Shown piece by piece: positions 55,840 through 64,000 of a stretch of 64,000 bases of DNA; the stretch's first letter is position 1; each line of letters opens with the position of its first letter. Below the pieces are notes generated by a model that was not told the DNA's origin, made no database searches, and worked only from the letters and a program-made list of their open reading frames with translations. Position numbers and translations under genes: made by a program. Source of the stretch: Phytopythium helicoides (taxonomy: Eukaryota > Oomycota > Peronosporomycetes > Pythiales > Pythiaceae); assembly GCA_024867545.1 (NCBI GenBank), contig JANFNE010000028.1, forward strand, positions 558,001-622,000, given 5' to 3'.

Positions 55840-56241
55840 ATAGAACTTTTCTCAAAGCCATCTCGTCGATAACTCGTAGACACGCTAGAGTAGCCACGCC
55901 CTCGTCAACAGTGTGGGTTATCCTGGGCCGAAGATAATCAGCTAAAAACCCTTATACTTGCCATCAATCGCCAACGGAAAGCCCATCAATTCCTTCCTTT
56001 ATTTGCGTCTATCTACAGCTATCCCAAAAATTATCATTTGCTCGTCGCGAAATCACAGTCAGCGACTCTAGATTTCATTGCGATCCAAGGTGGCAAGTAA
56101 GATGTTACACAGTGAGAAGAGTTCATGTCTGCAAATCTTTGGTATGCCTTCTTGAAGTCTATTGGTTCTGTCGAATGGCACATCAATTGAGTAATCTTTC
56201 TCATTGGTACGAGTGTGCACAAAGGTGAGCTCGCTGTATTG
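55840..56241 (-). repeat. 3' flank of module copy 3, shared with copies 1 and 2
   Basis: The part next to the ARM stop (56080-56241) matches 48753-48905 in inverted orientation (AGATTTGCAGACATGAACTC on the copy 2 side). The outer part (55840-55990) matches 1600-1750 of copy 1. No gene. Confidence 0.75.
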
Positions 56242-58371
56242 TCAGTAATCGCTACTGTCAGCAAACTTTGGGTCACTTTGCAACTTTCCTAATGCTTCCT
56301 TCCACCCATTTGACTCCATTGTTGCCTTGGTATTTACATCCTCCATCAGTGCCTCGAGAACGTTTGCTGCCTTCTTTCGCTTGTCAATTACTAGGTCGGA
56401 ATCCCCAACGATACCGATTAATACTGGAACTGCACCAGCGGATGCAATCAGCGGCTTGTTTTCAGAATGCACAGCTAATAGTTCCAATGGCTCAAGGGCT
56501 AACGCCATTACATCGCCGCGCGCATTCTTGATTAATTCAACCAGCGGTTCTAAAGCGCCATTTGCCACGACCCAAGCACCCAATCCATCATCCTTCGCAA
56601 GACGCTTGAGGAGCGAAAGAGCCTTCGCTCGAGTTTTATCACAGCTGTAGCATGACGCCAACTTTGGAACTACACCTAGTGCGATGACTGTCTTCCGATT
56701 ATCCGCGTTGCCGCAAATGTTGAACAGCGTGCACGTCGCAGCATAGCGTTGGCGCCAGTTACTATCTTCCATCAATGGAATAAGGCATTCGATCGCACCA
56801 GCCGCCGCGATCATGACCTTGTTCTCAGGGACGATCGATACGTTCTGTACAGCTAGCGTGCCTTCCAACTTTTCTTCTGCTGTGCTCCCATCTCGCAGAA
56901 AGTCAACCAAGACCGGAATCCCTCCCTCAGTCGCGATCACCTTCTCATTATCTTCATCGAGTGCAAGACTCTTCAGCAATTTTACAGCTGCGAATCGATG
57001 AGGTCCTCGGTCATCTCGAGCGATCTTTATCAAGACAGGAACGCCCTGAGCTTCTGCGACAAGCCTCTTGTTGGGCTTTTCTTTTAGCAGCAACTTCGAT
57101 AGCACGGTCATCGCCATCAGTTTGTTCTCGTCATTACCGTCACTTGTGACAGTCACCAACGCCTCCATATCAGCAGCAGAAACAGGTAAACCGCATTGAC
57201 CATCCGTCCAATCGATGTTCGTGAGTGCTGAACCACCTCGTATTGCATCTTCTTGACACTCACTTTGGGTCATCGCCAGTAGAGCTCGTAAACCTCCAGC
57301 TGACAAAATGGAAGGTCTGTCACTGGTTTGGCCGGCAAGCAACTCCAGTACATCTACCGCCTTTCGTCGTGCTGCTCCGTGACCACACCCAATCACCTCC
57401 ATCAAGCTTGGTATACCTCTTGCGTCTTTGAAACCTTTCTGATAGTCCGGGTCACCGCGCAATTTGACCAAAGCCATCATCAAGTCCATTATACTATCCC
57501 CAACAGCATCGTCGTTCTCACGAATCAGTTCGAACATCATTGGCACCGACGAGATGATATCAACCGTATCCGCAATGTCACCATCTTCAATCATCAACTG
57601 CAAAACTTGCGTGATATGACCGAACACACCCGATGAAACAATCAGCGACTTGCCACTCTCCGTCTGAACCAGATTCCACAACGCAGCAGTCGCTCGGCGT
57701 TGTTGTCCGTCGTCTGGATCTTGGAGGAGGTTCAACAGTGGTGGAACGGCTCCGGCACGTACAAGTAGCGTACGCAGCGTGGGAACTCTCGAAAGCCTCA
57801 TGATCGATACCGCCGCTTGCTCCTTGTCAGACTGGTGTCCATTTCGAAGCTTGTCAACGACAGGGGTGAAGGTACGCGATGATGCAGCCAGTGATGCGTA
57901 CTCACTGTCTTCCGCCAACTCGCATAGGACATCAATCGCAATTTCGGCAGCGTTTGCTTCGTTGTCGTTGTTGTTGTTGTCGTTGTTGCAAAGCAGCGTG
58001 GCTAGGCTTGAAATGCCGCTCGCCATATTGATCAGATCGTCCACGTCGTCGTCACGAGACAGCTTCGTGAGAGTCCTGGTTACAGATGCTCGCGCTAACC
58101 TGTCGCTGATCCTGTACAGCTCAATCGCACCAGCAATGCGGTATACATCTGTTCGCTCTTCATCGCCGAGCTCCAAACTCGACACTTCTGCCTTCTCGTC
58201 CACTGAGCTCCTGGGTGTCGTCTCGGAGCTCGGGAGCGATTTCTCCAACTCCAAGGCGCTCACATCCGTGTCTTCATCGGAGACAATGGGGAGAGCGTCG
58301 ACGCAGTTGTTTGAGGCGCGAGGGGGAAACAGGTCGCTTCTGTCCGCTGCAGGACGCGCTGCCTGCTCCAT
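56242..58371 (-). CDS. Armadillo-repeat protein, module copy 3 (intact)
   Basis: Single exon, 709 codons, nearly identical to the copy 2 protein and in the opposite orientation. Differences are few: for example CNNDNNNNDNEANAAEIA versus the longer Asn/Asp run of copy 2, LQDPDDG versus LQDQDDG, SLMEVIG versus SLVEVIG. It starts MEQAARPAADRSDLF and ends FADSSDY. The whole protein after residue 90 is an ARM solenoid. It is divergent from the ANK pseudogene, 172 bp between start codons. The few, mostly conservative changes fit a recent duplication or conversion of copy 2. Confidence 0.9.
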   Translation of the reverse strand: MEQAARPAADRSDLFPPRASNNCVDALPIVSDEDTDVSALELEKSLPSSETTPRSSVDEKAEVSSLELGDEERTDVYRIAGAIELYRISDRLARASVTRTLTKLSRDDDVDDLINMASGISSLATLLCNNDNNNNDNEANAAEIAIDVLCELAEDSEYASLAASSRTFTPVVDKLRNGHQSDKEQAAVSIMRLSRVPTLRTLLVRAGAVPPLLNLLQDPDDGQQRRATAALWNLVQTESGKSLIVSSGVFGHITQVLQLMIEDGDIADTVDIISSVPMMFELIRENDDAVGDSIMDLMMALVKLRGDPDYQKGFKDARGIPSLMEVIGCGHGAARRKAVDVLELLAGQTSDRPSILSAGGLRALLAMTQSECQEDAIRGGSALTNIDWTDGQCGLPVSAADMEALVTVTSDGNDENKLMAMTVLSKLLLKEKPNKRLVAEAQGVPVLIKIARDDRGPHRFAAVKLLKSLALDEDNEKVIATEGGIPVLVDFLRDGSTAEEKLEGTLAVQNVSIVPENKVMIAAAGAIECLIPLMEDSNWRQRYAATCTLFNICGNADNRKTVIALGVVPKLASCYSCDKTRAKALSLLKRLAKDDGLGAWVVANGALEPLVELIKNARGDVMALALEPLELLAVHSENKPLIASAGAVPVLIGIVGDSDLVIDKRKKAANVLEALMEDVNTKATMESNGWKEALGKLQSDPKFADSSDY

Positions 58372-58543
58372 TGCGCTCCGGTTCCCAACTGGCTCAGGTC
58401 TCTGCAGGTCTGTGAGATGGGTTCAAACACCTTCATCCGTACGGCTACACATTCATCCGTGAAAGTGAACCCATTGATTCTTCGAGTTTATTTTCACATT
58501 TTCTTGTGGTTTGCTCACTCACTTCGTGTTCATCTTCGTCCTG
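58372..58543. promoter_or_regulatory. Shared divergent promoter of module copy 3
   Basis: 172 bp between start codons, the shortest of the three. It retains GTGAAAGTGAACCCATTG but the CCAAT box is altered (CCCATTGATT instead of CCCATTGGTT), a change private to this copy. Confidence 0.55.
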
Positions 58544-59948
58544 ATGGACTCGTCTCCGCGGCGGAAGGAGGGGAAGACTGCGGCAGAATCGAGTGCGGAG
58601 GCGTGTAGAGATGGCCCTCGAAGTCCAAACTACCACGACGTCATAGTCAGCGAAGAAAACTAGGGTGGTTATGGCAACAGTGAGGACGAAGCGGAGGTGT
58701 TGAGTCGTGCAGCGGAAAACGGACAATTGGAGATGGTGCAGCAACTTGTTGACTGAGGCACCGATGTGAACGTCACCGACAGCAGTGGATTGACCGCTTT
58801 AATGCAGGCTGCAGCCAATGGCCACTTGGATGCGGTTCAGTTGCTTATTGACAAAGGCGCACACGTTAAGATCGCGGGTTACGACGAAGGGCGTACAGCC
58901 TTGTTCCGAGCAGCGAGTCAAGGCCACATGGACGTCGTCTAGTACCTTGTTGACTGCGGTGAGGAAGATGTGAATGCCACGGACTGGCTTGGGCGGACGG
59001 TGCTGATGCATGCTCTGGAATTTGGCCAATTCGATGCTGTTCGATACCTCGTTGACCACGGCGCAGATGTGAACGCCGTTACCAAGGACGGGTGGACTGC
59101 GTCCATTTACGCTGGATTCCGCGGTGACTTTGAGATTATTCGACATTTCATCGACCACGTCGCGGATGTGAACGCGAGTTCTGAAAGCGGATGGACTGTT
59201 TTGATGAGTACTGCACATTCCGGTAACTTGGAAGGTGTCCGATACCTGGTTGAGAATGGTGCAGACGTCAATGCTGCAGATAACGATGGGTGGACTGCAT
59301 TATGTTTTCTCTGCTGGAGCTGGGTACCTGAACGTCGTGCAGTATCTCATCGATCATGGTGCCGATGTGGATGGTGGCTTGAGCAATGGAATGTCGGCTT
59401 CGATGAGCGCTGTGAGCCAAGATCAGCTGAATGCTGTCCAGTTTCAAGTCGATTACGGTGTGGATGTGAACTCTACTGATCGCATCGGACACACAGCATT
59501 GATGTATGCTGTTGAGCGCGGCGGTGTTACGATTGTTCGGTATCTAATCAGCTGTGGAGCGAACGAGAACGCTGAAGATGGGACAGGAAAAAGTGTGTTG
59601 ACGCTGGCTACCAGGGCTCGAGTTTCTAGTTCGTACACTTCAACTATCCAATGCATCGTTGAGCATGGTGCAGGCGTCAATATCGCTGAACGCGATGGAA
59701 TGACGGCTTTGATGTTGGCATCTAGCAGAGCCCAACTCGATACGGTCAAGTATCTGGTTCAACTTGGCGCTGATGTCAATGCCACTGACAGTGCTGGACA
59801 GAATGTATTGATGAAAGCGTCCCTCACATGGCGGGCACTGACTTTTATCTGCCTTCCAACAGAAGAAGCATCGTTAGATATCTCGTTGAGTATTGTGCTG
59901 GTGTCAACGCCGTTGATAACAAGCGTACAGTGCTGTCCTGATCCATGA
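58544..59948 (+). pseudogene. Ankyrin-repeat pseudogene, module copy 3
   Basis: Relative of the intact gene at 4340, start at 58544. Three in-frame stops: TAG at 58661 (private, replacing a Glu codon), TGA at 58754 and TAG at 58940 (both shared with copy 2). A private extra T near 59310 (TATGTTTTCTC) shifts the frame. Long readable ankyrin stretches remain at 58970-59300 and 59235-59800. Unlike copy 2 it keeps the central repeats. The 3' end loses similarity to copy 1 after about 59920, so the last ankyrin repeats are missing. Confidence 0.92.
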
Positions 59949-60329
59949 GCAGTGGTCACGTGAACCTCAAACGGTTCTTTGGCGACTGGGGTGCCGACTT
60001 CAACCCGGAAGGGGATGGTGTGTTGTCGGTAGTGGCTATACGTGTAGATCAAGGGGAGTGGAATATGACCCCACCGGCTTGTAGAGCGGGTCAGCCTATC
60101 TCGTGTGGCTCGCGATGGAAGATACAGCAGCTTATAGTTCAATCCACCATCTTCAATTGAGTAGGTCTTTGCTCCTTACACAGTGCGCATTTGTGGTGTC
60201 GTGACTTCGTCAATGGTTCTGGCACATAATAGTTTGACAGCGAGACCACTGCTGATTCGCTCCACACCTTCCTTCACTTGAAACGCAACACTTCCCAGTG
60301 AGCGTATCCAACTGTGAACGAAGGTCGCG
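59949..60329. other. Spacer between ANK pseudogene and small ANK gene
   Basis: About 380 bp. A 71-codon ORF (59945-60160) has no recognisable domain. No gene is supported; the promoter of the gene at 60330 should be here. Confidence 0.4.
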
Positions 60330-60845
60330 ATGGCAACGCTCGAGGAGGCGAGGGCAAAGGCAGCGCGAAATCCCTACTACTACTACAGCGGCGATGAAGC
60401 CGAAGACAAAAAGGCTGTGCTTTTTCGAGCCGTCAAGCTCGGACACCTGGAAGTCGTGCAGCACCTCGTCGACCGAGGCGTGGACGTGAATGCTGCTGAC
60501 CGCTATGGGTGCACCGCTCTGATAGAGGCTGCGAGCAAGGGCCACTTGGACGTCGTCGAGTTCTTGATTGAGTGCGGCGCAAACCCCAGAGCGGCCGACA
60601 ACTACGAAGGACAGACAGCGTTGCTCCGAGCTGCAGGGGGAGGGCATCTGGAGGTCGTCCAGTATCTAGTCGACTCCGGCGCGGACAATGTCTCCACGCG
60701 CGACCACGAAGGAAACACTGCACTGCTGTGCGCCGCAAAGTCCCGACACCCCGATGTAGTTGAGTTCCTCATGAACCGCGGGGCCGACGCGGGTGCCGCG
60801 GACAATCAAGGGTGGACGGCTCTAAGGACCCCGGACATGGCTTAG
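60330..60845 (+). CDS. Small ankyrin-repeat protein
   Basis: Single exon, 171 codons. After a short N-terminus with a Tyr run (NPYYYYSGDEAEDKKAVLF) it has about four ankyrin repeats: HLEVVQHLVDRGVDVNAADR, HLDVVEFLIECGANP, HLEVVQYLVDSGAD, HPDVVEFLMNRGADAG. It ends TALRTPDMA. It is related to the module ANK genes but is not a fourth module copy: no divergent ARM partner is present and the N-terminus differs. Probably a small interaction protein. The frame is clean. Confidence 0.85.
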   Translation: MATLEEARAKAARNPYYYYSGDEAEDKKAVLFRAVKLGHLEVVQHLVDRGVDVNAADRYGCTALIEAASKGHLDVVEFLIECGANPRAADNYEGQTALLRAAGGGHLEVVQYLVDSGADNVSTRDHEGNTALLCAAKSRHPDVVEFLMNRGADAGAADNQGWTALRTPDMA

Positions 60846-61136
60846 AGCGTGTCGTCGACCCTGTGTTCATGGCAACGCAGTAGATGGCCAGCATAAGTCA
60901 ACAATGCCTAGGCGTGAGCTCGTCCTCATCGTCGGCTTCAGGCTAACTCCAATGCACTTGAGCCTCAGAAGCCGTGACGAAAATCGCATGCCACTAGTCT
61001 CCCCTCCATTTCCACAGGCCACGCGTGTCAAGCGCGTCGGATCTTGCCGCCAACGGTCGCCCATGGATATCAAGCGCGACGGATATCACAAGATCTGCCG
61101 CCTCTCGCCGCTGCTTAATCTTGAAACGCCGTAGTG
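60846..61136. other. Spacer before the right-edge secreted-protein gene
   Basis: About 290 bp with no credible gene; it contains two copies of a short phrase (CAAGCGCGTCGGAT and CAAGCGCGACGGAT) near 61030 and 61070. Confidence 0.4.
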
Positions 61137-64000
61137 ATGCGGTGGCTGCGGTCGGTGATCGCATTAGGTCGTCGCAGCGGGTGTCGAGCTGCTTCTTGCT
61201 GACGCTGTGGCGTCGCTCAGTGCCGTCACCAGCTCTTCGTCCGCCTCAACGCTCGCGTACGCGGCCGTCAACAGCAGTTTGGTGGTGTCGTACGCGGTCT
61301 CGCCCGGGTTCTCGCGCTCGTCGATCGCCCAGGACGCTGCGTTCCTTCACCCGGAGCTTCTGCGAGACTACGACCCAAAGTCCCCGCGCTCGTGCAAGGC
61401 GCAGTCGACAGTCCAGCGGCGTCCCAGCCCAAGAAGACGTCCAATGTGCTTGTGGCAATCTCCAAGTGCCTGCAGGACTCGACCATAGCGGCGATTGCAA
61501 GCTGGGCGACTGCAAAGCTGATCGGCGACACGGCCAGTGGCAAGGTCGTCGCTCTGGATGGGAATGAAGACGTGCAGCTGGCGTTTACATTTGCGCTGGT
61601 GAATGCGACGTGCTCCGGATCGAGCTCGACGAACAGTAATAGCAATGCTGCGATGACGACGAGCCGACTGAATGCGTGCAAGAAGCTCGGTACGATTGCA
61701 AATTCGTTCAGTGAAGCCACCAACGGCAAGTCCAGCTCGGCTTCGACCACGTCATTTGCCGCCGTGATATCGTTTGTCGAAAACACCGCAGCGTACACAA
61801 CTATCGAGCAGTACACGAGTAATGCATGGATCCCGCGTGCATTCCACTTTGTGGTATGCGAGGGAAGCGTCTCGTCGTGCTCTTCGTCTGGAACCAAAGA
61901 TTCGGTTGCGAGCTCATGCCCCAACGCAAACTACATCGCGCAAGTGTCACAAATCGCGAACATCGATGTCTTCCCTTCGACACCGCGGTACTCATGTGAC
62001 CAAGTACTTCCCAATGGTGTACCTGTAATGATTGCTGGCACATCCAGCACTTTGCAGTGCACCTGTGTCTGTCCACGAGGTTTTGCGCTAAACAAGTTGA
62101 CTGAAAAATGTGAGGCTGCAGCCTCTTCGACGTCAACAGCAACCAATGTTGGCTGCGCATGGGATTCGTATGGTTCTTTCAAGCACCAAGTAACCAGCAC
62201 AGATAGCACATGCATTAGCGAGTTCTTGTCCAAGATCGTGAGCGAGTGGGGATTGCCCACACCACTAGTTGAGAGAAGTCGGGCTACCACGTCCGATTCC
62301 GGCCAAGTGGTCATGTCGTGCGCAAGAAAAAGCGACCCAACCATCTACGATTCTCGCACTGTTGCTAGTTCCATTAGCCGTCATGAAACTACCTCGTCAG
62401 TCGAAATTCCACTGGCAATACCTGCTTGGGCCAAGACAAGCGCGAAAGAATTTGGAAACCCGATCTCTGTTTCAACTTCAAAATTGACAAACGCTGCTGC
62501 GACCAATCATTCGAGTACCACAACGTGGCGTACCTTTGAAACCTCTGGATCATCAGCCTTAGATGAGTCCCTCCTGCTACCTGGTTTTGGCGTTTATGAT
62601 CTTGAGGTTCGTGCTACACGGATTCAGTCAACTCCGTACGCGCAACACCCAAGGTGCTGCGGTTGCCTTGCGGTCACGGACCATTTCCGTCCTCTAGGAA
62701 CTACGTCGTGTCCGTCCGCCTACTGTGATATAGACTCTTGCGGGAATGGGGACTTTGACGGTGCCTCAGTTGCCAAACTCACCATGACAAATGTTCTACT
62801 AGCTCGTGAATCAATCACAGGATTTACAAACTATCAGCTCACTGCCGCCAATGACGCGTTCAGCTCCAGCAATCGATGTGATGACATGCAATTTCGGTCG
62901 CGATCGTTTTACTCTAAAGACTCGGAGTCAGCTATCACAGGAAGATATGAACGTGATGAATAACACGAATAGCTTCCAGTCACAGATGGACACCTGCTTC
63001 TCGGCCGCATCACTTTGGAGTGACTTGTTCCAGCCTCCAAGCTACATCACTCAATAGCGTCGCTGTTCGCCGATGCTAGCACATTGCAGCTCGAGACACC
63101 AGTGACGAAGCAATGCACTCGATGCTGTTGGCTTAGCTTACAGCTTCGCGAAACGTGGATCGACTATCGATGTGATGCAGAGTTTGCGACTCAGAGCTGT
63201 GAAGGGCTTGACTCGGAGGCCAGCCAATGTGTGCTTTCGCAATGCCTTCAAGTTGATCCTCCTCAATTGATTTTTGCGAGCGTTTCGATACCGCAAGAGG
63301 TTGCCGCCCAGTCCGCCGAGGTGCTTGCACAAATCGGTGAGAGTGATCAGTTTGAGACGATCACCCAAATACATCGCACGGTTCCGTGTGACACATTTGA
63401 TGGATCTGAGTCGTGCACATTCCGGGGCAAGTTAGCCGATCTGGTTGAACTAGAGGCAGTATTTGCCGACGACTTCCAGGAGGAACTACTCGGAGTCCAG
63501 CTAACGAGCTACAACGACTATGGTGACTTCGTTGAATATACCCCCAGCGCACCTGAGCTTGTCACTTGGCGGTTCCGAGTTGAAGGAAATTCGGAGGCAT
63601 CCTGGATGCAATACGAACAATCATCGGAGGACGAGTTAGCTTTTGATCGGTCCCAAACGAGCATTACTTTGGAAGCGTGGTCATCATGTGGCAAGGTAGT
63701 CGAGCAAATTATATCTGTGCATATACACTTGACCGGTCGTGTTGTACCCGCTTACGGCACTCCCAGTCCCACCAGTTCCAGTGCGCCGCCCAAGGTGTGT
63801 GAGCGGTTTGAAAATATGTGGTATCAAACGACCGTGGCTGAGCGAGTCAAGACGGATACTCTGTGCAATTATCCGGGCAGCGACTTTGTCGAGCTCACGT
63901 TTGACTTCGCGGGTCCGTACTCCGGGGCGCGAGGAAAGGGTCAGTCTGCGCTTCCGGTCAAGGAAATTGCCTGCTTTGCGAGCTTTGACGCCACAGCCAC
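61137..64000 (+). CDS. Large secreted Cys-containing protein, truncated by the window edge
   Basis: The start MRWLRSVIAL plus the next frame's VVAAGVELLLADA makes a good signal peptide if one base near 61166 is skipped. A second one-base break near 61380 joins DYDPK to VPALVQGAVDSP. The frame from 61392 then runs to about 62950. There an 81-nt in-frame segment with stops (GTGATG ... TTCCAG, about 62951-63031) is best read as an intron. The same frame then continues open to the end of the window. The product is Ser/Thr-rich with scattered Cys pairs (LQCTCVCPRGFALNKLTEKC, HPRCCGCLAVTDHFRPL), probably an extracellular or cell-wall surface protein. No domain is named with confidence and the 3' end is outside the window. 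Confidence 0.7.

Overview
The window looks like nuclear DNA of an oomycete, most likely Phytophthora/Pythium-like. Genes are compact and have few short introns (about 45-80 nt, GT-AG). The content fits that group: a tyrosine-kinase-like kinase fused to armadillo (ARM) repeats, many ankyrin (ANK) proteins, a leishmanolysin (M8) peptidase with EGF-like modules, a BEACH/WD40 giant, an exon-junction RBM8A/Y14, and Sec63. No bacterial features, rRNA, tRNA, CRISPR array or intact transposon was seen. Species was not determined.

Layout. 0-1.75 kb: decayed ARM-repeat sequence on the minus strand. 2.0-6.5 kb: module copy 1, an intact ARM gene (-) and intact ANK gene (+) sharing a short divergent promoter, then a broken kinase-domain fragment (-). 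6.5-9.3 kb: three-exon ANK/Cys-cluster gene. 9.6-11.5 kb: double PH-like protein (-). 12.1-17.2 kb: M8 metallopeptidase with EGF-like repeats and a C-terminal membrane segment (-). 17.5-30.2 kb: one very large BEACH/WD40 gene (-) with several apparent one-base frame breaks. 31.2-34.0 kb: two adjacent genes, each fusing a BED-type zinc finger to an enzyme-like domain (a medium-chain dehydrogenase-like domain and an RraA-like domain). 34.3-34.9 kb: RBM8A/Y14 (-). 35.2-44.5 kb: a 3102-codon pseudokinase-kinase-ARM protein with a homogenised 369-bp internal tandem array. 44.7-48.75 kb: module copy 2 (ANK pseudogene -, intact ARM gene +) with ARM/ANK relics to 49.3 kb. 49.7-55.1 kb: a unique block holding a His-rich protein, Sec63, a Nudix hydrolase and a J-domain protein. 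56.1-59.95 kb: module copy 3 (intact ARM gene -, ANK pseudogene +), inverted relative to copy 2. 60.3-60.8 kb: small intact ANK gene. 61.1-64.0 kb: 5' part of a large secreted Cys-containing protein that runs off the right edge.

The main story is a repeated ARM/ANK/kinase-ARM module. Copies 1 and 2 are collinear across the ARM gene, the ANK gene, the 3' flank and a kinase-ARM gene; in copy 1 only a piece of the kinase survives. Copies 2 and 3 share two identical ANK nonsense mutations, so that ANK gene died before those two copies separated, while all three ARM partners stayed open. The second notable feature is the neighbouring pair of BED-finger/enzyme fusions. Exon joins were inferred by eye from splice sites and frame; no search or transcript evidence was available.
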